Below are positions 39,433 to 49,066 of a DNA stretch of 64,000 nucleotides, one piece after another. The stretch comes from Cylindrotheca closterium (lineage: Eukaryota > Bacillariophyta > Bacillariophyceae > Bacillariales > Bacillariaceae). Position numbers and translations under genes: made by a program. The DNA is taken from NCBI GenBank assembly GCA_933822405.4, contig CAKOGP040002247.1, forward strand, positions 110,767 through 174,766. The letters run 5' to 3'. How positions within the stretch are numbered: position 1 is the first letter of the stretch; each line of letters starts with the position of its first letter. The notes beneath the pieces are model-generated. The model had not been told where the DNA came from. It was given only the letters and a program-made list of their open reading frames with translations, and ran no database searches.

Positions 39433-40620
39433 ATGGCCGAGACGAGACCTCGACGACAACCATCATACGACCAGCATGATGATAATGAGCCGGATGAGTT
39501 TTATCGAAGACGACGACGAGGAATTCTGAAACCAACAAGACACTCGTCTCGCCGATTTGTTCCTTCTTCGTGGGCAATATGGGGTGTGCCAATCCCGGTC
39601 AAGACCCTTCTTCTGGGAATGGTCCAAATGCTGCTGCCAGTTTCCATGTGTTGGATGGGGTATACAGTGGAAAAATTGACCTTTGGGGACTGGATACTGC
39701 GAGTGTTGGTGATATTTACACTGACGCTGGTATCATTATTGTTGCTGGTGGATAGTACGTTAAGTCCATCATCAGCTTATCAGAAATCTGGCTGTCGAAT
39801 CATGATTACGCCTGCAGAAAGCAAAGAATCGGTGGTCCCATCGTCCAAAGCAATACTGTCCAAGAATTCGTCATACCAAAAGATTGTCAGCTTTGCCAAA
39901 GGAACCAAGTTCTTTCGTCTGCCTCGGCCGAAAAGCAAACGTCAACTCCTTCGTGAAAAACAAGAATTGCATCAGCAGCAGCAACAAGAGCAATCACAGC
40001 AAAGCGGCAACAGATCACAAACTCCAATCAAATTTCCAACCTTGGCGGGCATGACGCCGCCACCGCCCAGGTTTGCATCAAACGAAATAGATTCGACTCC
40101 GGATTGGAAGCGAGCACATCGCTTATTGCGACAAGCCATGAGAGATGATCCACCCGCCCACAAGCATGATGAGCGAGAAGACCTGTCATCAGAAGGAAGA
40201 CAGCTGGATGTCCGTGACGAAGCCCAATCCGCAATATCCAAGCATCTATTCGGTGACAACAAGTCTGGTAGTGATGGCTTTGATGCTGATAGTGAGCGAG
40301 ATGATGATGATACTGGAGACAATTTATCGGTGCAGGGAAGCATGGTGGAACGTGATGACATGGAAGATTTAATATCGGAATCGTCTTCCAAATTATCCAA
40401 GCGGACGAGAAGTACTATTCTCGCATTGGAGGACGACGAGGATTCTATGATTTTATTCGAAGATGACGATGATACATATGAAGATACTATTATGTTGGGA
40501 ACCCACACCTGCTACTCTCCGTTGCGAGCATCCGAATCGGAAGATACATTGGAGGAAGAGTTGGAAGAAGCCTTGGTGGAGACCATAGAACAACTGTCTC
40601 CCAACAGGCTATGCATATAG
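39433..40620 (+). CDS. Two-TM protein with long acidic/Gln-rich tail
   Basis: 395 aa, single exon. A basic N-terminus (about 1-45; RRRRRGILKPTRHSSRR) precedes two hydrophobic segments, about 52-75 (VPIPVKTLLLGMVQMLLPVSMCW) and about 86-107 (WILRVLVIFTLTLVSLLLLV). After a Gln-rich run (HQQQQQEQSQQ) the last 170 residues are strongly acidic (DDDTGD, LEDDEDSMILFEDDDDTYED). Charge distribution suggests a hairpin membrane protein with both ends in the cytosol. No enzymatic motif. Unrecognised family. Confidence 0.75.
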   Translation: MAETRPRRQPSYDQHDDNEPDEFYRRRRRGILKPTRHSSRRFVPSSWAIWGVPIPVKTLLLGMVQMLLPVSMCWMGYTVEKLTFGDWILRVLVIFTLTLVSLLLLVDSTLSPSSAYQKSGCRIMITPAESKESVVPSSKAILSKNSSYQKIVSFAKGTKFFRLPRPKSKRQLLREKQELHQQQQQEQSQQSGNRSQTPIKFPTLAGMTPPPPRFASNEIDSTPDWKRAHRLLRQAMRDDPPAHKHDEREDLSSEGRQLDVRDEAQSAISKHLFGDNKSGSDGFDADSERDDDDTGDNLSVQGSMVERDDMEDLISESSSKLSKRTRSTILALEDDEDSMILFEDDDDTYEDTIMLGTHTCYSPLRASESEDTLEEELEEALVETIEQLSPNRLCI

Positions 40621-40914
40621 CATTTGCGCAATTTATAACAAGTATAATAAGGCAAAGATAGGCTTATTATCATGCTCTTATTATCATACAGACATGACCA
40701 CAGTCAATAACTAAACAACTTCTGTGTTTCTTTTCACTTGTTTTAGTCTTTTCTCACCTGCAACGTGAATCATCGTTTAAACAATGGTGGGTGCCTAGTT
40801 AGATAATGCCACAGTAGATATGCAGAATGTTAACTTTTAAACAATAATTATGAAATACCAACATGAAAAGAATAGCTATGATTCTATGTTTGTTCAAGGC
40901 GGATGTCGTATGCA

Positions 40915-41805
40915 TTATATTTCGATGTCATCATCGTGGCTTCGATCGACAGAGAGATGAATATCGTCGTTGGAAATATTGATACTGTCATTGTGCCCAT
41001 TGTAGTTTCCAGTCAGTATCGACATGGGATTGGTACAAACAGAGCACATGAGAATATCCATGACGGATTCTTTAATAGCATCCACCCGTTCGGCTCGTTC
41101 ATACTCAGATGCCTCGGTTTCTCCCAAGGATAGTGTCAGAGTATCGTCATCACCAAAGGTATAGGTATCATCGCCGGAAGTGTTCAAGAAAGAAATCGGT
41201 TTGCCGGAAACGTCATCCTCAAGTTCTCGGGATAAGTTCAACTGATCAAAGACTTCTTGCTTCTTGGGAGCCTCAGGAGCTTGAAACGTTGGTTCCTCGG
41301 CCACGATCGTAGCTTTCTGTTGCGTCTTGTTCACAACGATAGAGGAAACTCGATCATCAATAGAGTCCTGGAAGGATAACTCTTGGACCGCAAAGTCCTG
41401 TTTCTTGGACCGTATTTTGAGTCGGCTGAGGCGGTTGACCATTTTCCGTTGAGCCGCTTCGGTATTCACGTCCTTGTATTCTTTGCGCATGACATTCACC
41501 AAATGTTGAACTTGTTCTTCCTCCTGTTCGGACATGAGTTGCCTCATTGGACTGCTGTTGCTTCTGCTGTTGCTTGTAGAGGCACCATGATGCAGCGGTG
41601 ATGAAGCAGCAGGTTCTTCAGAGGAATCACTAGATGCCGACCAAGTTCGTGACGTATCGGTTGTGTTTGGTGAAGACGACACCGACTTAAAATCAGATCT
41701 AAAGGCATTACCATCATTGTTAAAGTGAGTCCAGTTGTCACTGTTGCCAAAGTCAGCTTCAAACATGACGTCGGAAATAACTGAGTCTTGGACTATCGGT
41801 GGCAT
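40915..41805 (-). CDS. Acidic Ser-rich protein, unknown function
   Basis: 296 aa, single exon. Ser/Asn-rich residues 1-85 are followed by a predicted amphipathic helix (QEEEQVQHLVNVMRKEYKDV), a basic stretch (RKMVNRLSRLKIRSKKQD), and an acidic second half with the repeated theme DDTYTFGDDDTLTLSLG. Near the end is a conserved-looking VMDILMCSVCTNPMSILTG with two Cys. No TM or signal peptide. It converges with the two-TM gene. Family not recognised. Confidence 0.7.
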   Translation of the reverse strand: MPPIVQDSVISDVMFEADFGNSDNWTHFNNDGNAFRSDFKSVSSSPNTTDTSRTWSASSDSSEEPAASSPLHHGASTSNSRSNSSPMRQLMSEQEEEQVQHLVNVMRKEYKDVNTEAAQRKMVNRLSRLKIRSKKQDFAVQELSFQDSIDDRVSSIVVNKTQQKATIVAEEPTFQAPEAPKKQEVFDQLNLSRELEDDVSGKPISFLNTSGDDTYTFGDDDTLTLSLGETEASEYERAERVDAIKESVMDILMCSVCTNPMSILTGNYNGHNDSINISNDDIHLSVDRSHDDDIEI

Positions 41806-43359
41806 GGTAATGGGTAATGGCTGGAATGCGGTAGAAATGTAAGAATTGGGCGGCTGTGACTTGGACCTTGAGGAATCTGAAAAGATCTGATGAAATCTGA
41901 TGTGATGACGAAAGATCTGAAGGATTGATTCTTTATTGTGAGTAGCTTCCGTTTAGAGGGAAGCGATCGATTTCAATCTGATGCGAGATTCACTTTGTGA
42001 GACTGACAAAGCGTTTGCGAGTCTCAACTTTTTGCCGCCTTTCTGATACGAAATAGATGTGTTATGAATCTCAGATACAAGATTGATGTGAGATGTTCTC
42101 ACTCCATATCACACTTGAATGTGGTGGAATTGGTTTCAAATGGATTGAAAAGGGTATGTGACAGCAGTCGGACAACCATTTGAATCCGTGATTTATTGTT
42201 TTGCAAGCGAGACGGCAGCGGTGACAGTTCAAAAGCGCGCGGGAACGCCAATCACAACGGAGGTTCGCCTTTGGAGGGATGATATTGAAACTCTCCTCCA
42301 AAACAAGCATATTCAATATTGTCCCCCAAATAATTTGATTTCCGCGAGGGGGGTCCACGGGATGAAGAACATCGGTCACAGATTGGAAGCCACAAGTGAC
42401 ACTATTAGCCTTACTGGGGGGTACCAGGTACCGGCAAAACTAAAGGTTCCATCCCACCTTTTCAAGACTTGTTGCAAGACGATTGACTGCTGCAAGATTC
42501 CAAAAACAAAGATGCTGGCTGCTGTTTGGTTTCACCAGCATCAGACGACGATTTTTGGCTGAACTACTAAAGTTCCTAGTACGGTACAATCGGTACACAA
42601 GTACTCACCATCATGGCCAGCATGCATCATGCATCTCAAAAGGATACAGCAGAATCAATACATCCTCCTCCTTGACAAGCAATTCATCATGCATGTAGAA
42701 CACTCTTTTAATAACTATTGCAACAGATATTATAGTTTCTAGCGCTATTCGAAATCTTGTTTTGATGAATGCATACAGTAGTTTAGATTTTCCCTCTATC
42801 GTTCCTGGTATCTGGTAGTGCGTACCGGTACACTACCTAGTCGTCTACCAAGAAATGACCCAGAGTCTCTACTGTACCAGGTACCAGTGAAGCCGTTCAT
42901 TTTCGCTCCTTTCACCGCCCTTCATTTTCTTGGTCATTCGGAATCTTCTCCGCGAAAACGTCATGGTCGTAGTTACATACCGGTAGAATATTACGTCAGT
43001 TGAGAGTTCTGCATGTTCCCTAATTGAATCTAAAATACAATACGTGCAAAATGGTCACTTGCAGCAATCAGATTTCTGTCCTGATATTCGGACTTAAATG
43101 TCATCAACGTGCGATCGCACCACCTTGCCACGTTGATCCGGGTTTCCTTCGCACACGTTGTCAATCCTTCCTCATTCTCAATAAAAGCAAACGTGAACTT
43201 GGATACCACATCCACAGATCGTGAAACCCAGCTCAACATACAGTACAGCATACCTCAGAAAGCCATCATTCATCACCACTGCATCTACATTTAGATCACA
43301 AGTTTCCTCTCCGAGTAAATCTCACTCGATCAATTAATTAATCAATCAATCAATCCATC
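41806..43359. other. Intergenic, 1.55 kb, palindrome-rich
   Basis: A 134-codon + frame (42158-42562) has unremarkable composition and no supporting features, so it is not called. Several GGTACC/ACCGGTAC palindromic patches occur (about 42420-42436, 42595, 42825-42832, 42875-42886). GATCTGA is repeated at about 41882-41920. AATC/AATTAATC repeats at about 43333-43355 sit just upstream of the next ATG. Confidence 0.45.
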
Positions 43360-44658
43360 ATGCCCGGCAGAATTCCAGAAGCATTGAAGAATGTTTTTCT
43401 TCAATCCCAAACAGGAGTTGATGTTACACAAATCGCAGCACCAACCGATGGTGCTGGATTCAAAGTCTTCAATAACCGAGGTCTTCGAGTGCATGTCCAC
43501 AGAAAGGTGGCCCATCAGCAGGCCCCCAAGCCAGAGCTAATGAGAGCACCCCGAAGATCATCACTAGAAAACATGAGATCCGACAACATGTCGACCATGT
43601 CAGGCTTGTCATCATCAGGAGATTCTACCGCTTCCTTGTCGACGATGACTTCTACAGCCACGGCTACCAATCACCACATTGTTACACAGGGAACCAAACC
43701 AAAGGTACGTGTTGCAATGATTTGTACTGTGTCTGCCAAAAACAATTGGTACCTGAAAACCGTCGTCTAACCTTCAATCGTCAATCGTGATACCCTTTTT
43801 GTCTTGCAGAAAATAGAAACTGGATCTCCTCAAGCCTTTCTCAACAAAGAGCTCAAGCGAAGAGGCTACAACCTCAAGTCTTACGCCACATTGGAATCCG
43901 GATACTACACCCATCCGAACGAACATCAACTGGCAAGTTATGGACGCATCGTCACAAAGGCCATGTACCAACCAAACAACACAAAAGCGTTGGGAACATT
44001 ATTGGAGTGTGGGATCTCTCCAAATGCTTGCAACAAGTTCGGGGAATCAATTGTTCACTTGGTATGTCGGCGAGGTCACTACGACCTCCTCACCATGCTG
44101 ATGGACGCGGGCTGTTCCATCAAGGTTTCTGACGATTATGGCCGAACCCCCTTGCACGACGCGTGCTGGCAATCCAAGCCAAACTTTGATGTCATCCGAC
44201 TCATCTTTCAAACGGACAAGCATCTTGTCCGCATGAGAGACATTCGAGGCACCACGCCGTTGTCTTACGTCAAGGAAGAGAACTTTATCAAATGGAACGA
44301 ATTCCTCGCCTCCATCATGGACGAGTTCTGGCCCAGACGAAATCCCACCACGGACGGCGAACAAGCACCACCCCCGCTCACAACGATGCGACCCAACTCG
44401 ATACAACTCCGTGAAAAGGATATTCCTCTCACGATAAATCAGGTTTCTATGTTGTCTGCTGGTGACATGACTGTGGAAGAGGCCCAACTCTTGGCGATGG
44501 ACGATGATTCGACGTTTGATTCGGATGAAAGTGAGACGTATTACGACAGTGATGACAGTAGTTTCTACGATTCTGATTCGGACTTTGATGAAGCCGAATT
44601 GGAAGAAGTCTGCATGCTTGCGGGTAATTTCAACTTGAAGGAGTACTGTGTCAGATAA
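43360..44658 (+). CDS. Ankyrin-repeat protein with acidic C-terminus, paralogue B
   Basis: Two exons, 43360-43704 and 43810-44658, 397 aa, intron 105 bp, phase 0. The N-terminus (PEALKNVFLQSQTGVDVTQI) matches paralogue A (LQTVFLQSQAGEDVEQI). Ankyrin repeats include SPNACNKFGESIVHLVCRRG, VSDDYGRTPLHDACWQ and MRDIRGTTPLSYVKEEN. The Ser/Thr-rich linker before the intron diverges strongly, and this copy lacks the Gln-rich tract of A. It ends in an Asp/Ser-rich stretch (ESETYYDSDDSSFYDSDSD) and LEEVCMLAGNFNLKEY. Presumed soluble adaptor. It lies 21 kb from A in the opposite orientation. Confidence 0.92.
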
Positions 44659-44726
44659 AACGAAGAAAAAGAAGTGTAATGATGGTGGTGTCGGGAAGAA
44701 GCACACCACAACGAATAATCTTTGAC

Positions 44727-44762
44727 GGATGGATGGATGGATGGATTCATCCATCCATCCAT
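44727..44762. repeat. GGAT/ATCC hairpin after the ankyrin gene
   Basis: GGAT repeats run directly into ATCC repeats: ATGGATGGATGGAT, a two-base centre TC, then ATCCATCCATCCAT. RNA could form a stem of at least 14 bp with few unpaired bases. It starts about 70 bp after the stop codon, so it is probably in the 3' UTR. Confidence 0.8.
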
Positions 44763-45767
44763 ACAGCACCAACCAACTTGTTGCACATGTGTTGATAATC
44801 AATACCTGCAGGAGTTATGGGTTGGGGTTTTAGTAGTTTGAAGCAAGTCGTTACTTTTAGTTTGAATTATTATAAGTGTAATTTCTGTTCCTGGTGTTTT
44901 TGCGTTAGCACGCGACCGCTCTAGTGGTGGATTGCTACATTAGTTGACGAAAGGGGGCAATTGCATATTTTATGCTTGCCAATGATCTTCCAGTGTTGTG
45001 TAGATACTGGATGCTACACTTAATTAAGCGATTGATTCATTCATTCATTGAGTCATTCCCTCAATACTACAGTACTGCTACTGAGAAGTTGGTGGTACAG
45101 CGAAAACAGACCGTCCAATATTGAATATGGCAGACACCACTTTGGGGCGCCATATCACAAACGATCTGTGTGGGTTGCGGCTGTTGTGTGGGTACTCGTA
45201 CCTTTAGCAAGATTATTGTGCTGCAAATAATGTCCCAGCTGCACCGACACTTTCTTTTTCACTTCACTGTACGGCAGCATTCTCGTTCGTCTCCATCCAC
45301 GAACGAAGGGAGCAAAAGTCATACAAACAAACAAACAAACAAATAACATATACTGTACACACAGGCCAACATACATAATACAGCAGCTGAAAATCTCTCT
45401 CTCATCAATATACATTACATTTATAGTTGTTATCTATATATCAGTAGAGCCTAGCCTTTCCAATACCGCCCTTCCCAAACACAATAAGTCCCTCCAAAAA
45501 CAGAGAAGACACAAGTGAACCGCAATGAAACAAAAAAGCTCCATCACGTACACAGTTCACCAAATGTCTCTCTCTCTCTCCTTTTGAAGCAAACCAACTC
45601 CATCATGAAAAAGGTTAAAATAAAGGAATTTCTAAGAACCCATATAGCACCAAGAACTCGACTGACAGTATTTTCCCAAAAAAACCAAAGACCCACACAC
45701 CCACCCGCACACCGTACGCTCAATGGATGTAGAGCGTATACGTATCGAGAGAAAATGCGCGCGCTTC
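44763..45767. other. Intergenic, no gene supported
   Basis: About 1 kb. CATT repeats lie at about 45037-45050, CAAA repeats at about 45325-45343 and a CT run at about 45569-45581. No supported coding sequence. It holds the 3' flanks of convergent genes. Confidence 0.45.
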
Positions 45768-46118
45768 TTACTTTCGAGTGCCGTCCATGTACAATCTAGC
45801 ACCTCTGGCTTCGGCCACAAAGGTTCGCTTGGCGGTCTTGGGGCCCTTCGCGGACTTGGGGCCCTTGGCGGAAGATCCTCCTTTACCTTTACCTTTACCT
45901 GACTTGGAGGTACCAACAGCAGGCATGGTGGGAACCATGATGGGAGTTGCCATCACAGGAACCGCCACGGGGACAGCGACTGGGACAGCAACAGGGACAA
46001 ACACTACGGGAGCACTCGTTTGAAGGCGTCTCTTCTGGTTGTTGTCATCCTCGTTGTGGACGGTGGCCGAGACGACAGCAAGGAAAGCAAGCAACAAAAC
46101 TAGGAGGGACTTGAACAT
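45768..46118 (-). CDS. Small secreted K/G-rich protein 1 (cell-wall/biosilica candidate)
   Basis: 116 aa from ATG 46118; the frame upstream lacks a signal peptide. Signal peptide about 1-18 (MFKSLLVLLLAFLAVVSA), a short acidic pro-segment, then KRRLQT with an R-R-L motif like the RXL processing site of diatom cell-wall proteins. Next is a hydrophobic Val/Pro repeat (VPVAVPVAVPVAVPVMATP) and a Lys/Ser/Gly tail (GKGKGKGGSSAKGPKSAKGP). Regularly spaced Lys and Ser resemble silaffin-type polycationic segments, so I infer a secreted protein of the wall or silica vesicle. It is a tandem paralogue of the next gene, same strand, about 550 bp apart. Confidence 0.78.
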   Translation of the reverse strand: MFKSLLVLLLAFLAVVSATVHNEDDNNQKRRLQTSAPVVFVPVAVPVAVPVAVPVMATPIMVPTMPAVGTSKSGKGKGKGGSSAKGPKSAKGPKTAKRTFVAEARGARLYMDGTRK

Positions 46119-46673
46119 GATGTTTGTTAGAATGAATGATATCGAATAAGAAGAGAAAGACAAGGCAAGGGATTGTGTCTACCGCTAGCTATCTCAGTAT
46201 TGGAGGGAACCAATTTGGAGGGATTGGATGCCGTCACACACGGCACTCAGATTTTTTTCAAATTCTTTTAGTCGTTTTGCGCGCCAAGTGCACGTGCCAC
46301 ATGTATAGGTCCAACGAATCAATTTACTTAGGCCTCACAAATTCAAAAATCTCAACGCATTCAAACAATCATGTCAAACCACCTAATTACGTAAAATCAT
46401 GTTACTATCCAGTAGAACTTAGCTCCCTATTACCCCCAGCAAGCTTGCAACAACAAAATAATTGAACGATGATAGAATAACAAGCCCAATAGATTGCATC
46501 CTCCATAAATCACCGTATCAGATTCATTTTTTCTGCTGCAAACGTGTAGTAATCCCAACAAAGGAACTCATATAAAGCTCCACCGAAACCTAATATATAT
46601 ATATATAGATAGATATTCAACACCAGTCTTCGTTTGCTTGGTTGCATTGCTTTTTTCATAAAAGCAATGCAAT
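46119..46673. other. Intergenic between tandem secreted-protein genes
   Basis: 555 bp, with an AT tract (TATATATATATATAGATAGATA) at about 46592-46613. No gene seen. It should hold the promoter of the downstream secreted-protein gene. Confidence 0.5.
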
Positions 46674-47000
46674 TTAACGGACTTGGTGACGGCGAGAAGA
46701 AGAATAGTACAATCTGTGTCCTCGAGACGACGAAGATTCATAAGATCTCTTGGCCATTTTGGCACCCTTTCCTTTTCCTCCCTTTCCTTTTCCACCTTTT
46801 CCTTTGCCAGGAGTAGGATGAGGAGTAGGATGGGGGGTAATGACGACTGGGACCATGACTGGGACGGCAATGGGAACCATGACGACGGGAGCCACGGTTT
46901 GAAGCTTTCTTGTTTGGACCGTGCTCAAAGTGACTTCCTTGTCAGCAGCAGTGACCATGACGGCGATCATGGAAAGGATGAAGAAGACGGACTTGAACAT
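46674..47000 (-). CDS. Small secreted K/G-rich protein 2 (cell-wall/biosilica candidate)
   Basis: 108 aa from ATG 47000. It has the same plan as protein 1: signal peptide (MFKSVFFILSMIAVMVTAA), a short segment with TRKLQT, a Val/Pro stretch (APVVMVPIAVPVMVPVVITP), then PHPTPHPTPGKGKGGKGKGG and a Ser/Arg-rich end (SSSSRGHRLYYSSSRRH). The shared MFKS start, (R/K)LQT site and block order show tandem duplication; the tails diverge freely. A secreted, strongly cationic protein is clear; the silica or wall role is inferred. Confidence 0.8.
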   Translation of the reverse strand: MFKSVFFILSMIAVMVTAADKEVTLSTVQTRKLQTVAPVVMVPIAVPVMVPVVITPHPTPHPTPGKGKGGKGKGGKGKGAKMAKRSYESSSSRGHRLYYSSSRRHQVR

Positions 47001-47494
47001 GTTGTTGGCTGGTTGGTTGGTTGGTTTTCTTGGTTTCGAGAAGGAAAGTGTGTGTAATTGGGACTCTGCGCTCTGAAATGGAATCAAAATTGCAAGGATT
47101 TTGGGATGGAAGCAGAATCGAAGCACGGCATCCTCGATATTCAAAACTGAATTCATTTCAAACAACGGAAAACTACCGATCTTGTATCCCTACAGTAGAA
47201 AATGTACGCAAGTACAGGTAGGGATTCCGTTGCGGGCACGTGTCTGTGACAACGATGGAAAACATATCAGTCTAACGAGTCGAAATATTTCGAACTTCAG
47301 ATGAAATTTTCATCTGAACGACGTTCGGCCTGAAGCCTTGCGTGTGGCTTCCTGATGGCTCTGAGCTATTGGCTGGGTTGGAACGAAGTATTGACGACTA
47401 GTGTAACAACAGCAAGAAGAAGAAAAAGACTGGAAAGTATCTACGGATGCAACGAAAATGATCCTTTCAACAGGCTTCAGGAAAGCGATACAAA
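47001..47494. other. Intergenic between divergent genes
   Basis: 494 bp, no supported gene. It should contain promoters for the secreted-protein gene and the sulfotransferase. A GGTT repeat at about 47009-47028 lies just upstream of the secreted-protein ATG. Confidence 0.5.
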
Positions 47495-48694
47495 ATGGAA
47501 ACCAGACGTCGCATCCTTTCTCCTTCTTCGCCAGCAACGGCGATTGATGAAGAGGAACTGAACAAGGCTGACAAACCCAACAAGGCTTCTTCTTGGCAAA
47601 GAATATCACGAATATTCGTCTTGTTGTCTAGCGTATTATTGCTGGTTACTTTACAGCAGGGTCTGACACCTGAATTGATGACAGAACATGAGGTACAAGA
47701 ACCTTCATCATCATCATCATCATCTACTTCTCATACTTCACCACCCACTACGTTTGGTCGTTGTACCAATCTCAAGTACACGTCGCCCAAAGTGCCTCAT
47801 AAACCAATATGGATTGCCTCTTATCCTGGATCTGGTTCCGAAATGGTCCGTGACCTCGTGCAAGCCTTGACCGGTGGTCTCGTGGGAGGTTCCGTCTACA
47901 TCAAACGAGATCCACCCCATCAAGATTGTGTCTCTTCCAAGGCTGCCACCTGCAAGACCCATTGGCCATTACTCCCAATCCATTCTCCACTTTTAAATCC
48001 ACAAGACTATCATTCCAATGCCATTTTGCTCATTCGGAATCCCATTCATGCCTTTCCATCCAGACTGAATCATTTGTGGGAGGTTCAAACCACCACTCAG
48101 GCGCATACCACCCAAGCACCGGAACAGGCATGGAATCGATGGATACACAAGAATTGGAAGCAGCAAGTCAAGACCTATCAAGAATTGATTCAGACATGGA
48201 CACAAAGAATCCAAACGAAGGACAATAACAACAACAACAACAACAGGAACGATACCAGCAGTAGCTTTCCGTATCGTGTCCAGTTGGTATTGGCCTATGA
48301 AGAATTGACCAACAGTACTACAATTACTAGTATTAGTACTACAGGCAAGAGTACCAACAACATGCCGACTGGTGCAATGGCCGCCAAAGGTTTAGTAACT
48401 CTGCTACAACAAGCCAATGCTCGAGTCGTAATAGGAGACGAAAGCATTGCCTGCCTTTGGAGGCATGTGGTACTGGATCGACCAAGAAAGAAACGATCCG
48501 AGCATGCCTACACTCCCGGGTACACCCAACTTTTGAAGGATCGAATCCTCACCATGATTCAAACTCTAATGGAACGACTGGAACACCAAGTAGAACTCGA
48601 GGACCAAACGACACTCCAAGCAGATTTGACACGATTGCTTCAAAGGTATTCGCAAGACATTCAACGGAATACTAGAATCATAGAAGAAATTTGA
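47495..48694 (+). CDS. Type II membrane sulfotransferase-like protein
   Basis: 399 aa, single exon. A short cytosolic N-terminus, then a signal anchor at about 39-56 (RIFVLLSSVLLLVTLQQG), as in Golgi enzymes. The PAPS 5'-phosphosulfate loop is IASYPGSGSEMVRDLVQALTG (about residues 108-128) and the 3'-phosphate motif is LLIRNPIHAFPSRLNHLWE. KTHWPLLP lies between them. The C-terminus (ACLWRHVV, then HAYTPGYTQLL) resembles WSCD-like sulfotransferases. It would transfer sulfate from PAPS to a glycan or protein in the Golgi lumen; the acceptor is unknown. Asn runs and a Thr/Ser tract (NNNNNNNRNDTSSS; ITSISTTGKS) are low-complexity insertions. Confidence 0.85.
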   Translation: METRRRILSPSSPATAIDEEELNKADKPNKASSWQRISRIFVLLSSVLLLVTLQQGLTPELMTEHEVQEPSSSSSSSTSHTSPPTTFGRCTNLKYTSPKVPHKPIWIASYPGSGSEMVRDLVQALTGGLVGGSVYIKRDPPHQDCVSSKAATCKTHWPLLPIHSPLLNPQDYHSNAILLIRNPIHAFPSRLNHLWEVQTTTQAHTTQAPEQAWNRWIHKNWKQQVKTYQELIQTWTQRIQTKDNNNNNNNRNDTSSSFPYRVQLVLAYEELTNSTTITSISTTGKSTNNMPTGAMAAKGLVTLLQQANARVVIGDESIACLWRHVVLDRPRKKRSEHAYTPGYTQLLKDRILTMIQTLMERLEHQVELEDQTTLQADLTRLLQRYSQDIQRNTRIIEEI

Positions 48695-49066
48695 TATATC
48701 CAGTCACAAGCATAGCATAGCATTTATAATTAAGTCCCTTTTCACTGTCGTAGGAGTAGCAACCCAGCTGTTATCCACAATCGCAATTTGATGCAGTCCA
48801 GTAGGTAGGAATGCTGATCATGATTCAATTATCATACACTACAATGATTGGACTACTAACTGAATGAATGAGTGATATTCCGTATCAATCTCGTTCACAA
48901 TTCGTTATTCCCTGAGGAACAAATCATGCAACAAGACAGTGTTTACGTAGCAACACAACAATAGGTAGCATGATGAAACCCTCTACAGTATTCTTTCGAT
49001 TACTTCGGTGTTCCCTATCGCCCTTCCCATCACGGGAAATCAATCTCATATGTATCATACATCTGT
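48695..49066. other. Intergenic between convergent genes
   Basis: 372 bp, no gene. Short repeats (GCATAGCATAGCA near 48712-48723). Confidence 0.5.

Noticed and set aside
42158..42562. 134-codon forward frame as a gene
   Set aside because: No motif, no paralogue, odd composition and isolated; kept only as intergenic content.
44047..44802. 251-codon reverse frame
   Set aside because: Antisense to the conserved ankyrin exon, whose paralogue conservation shows the forward strand is the coding one.
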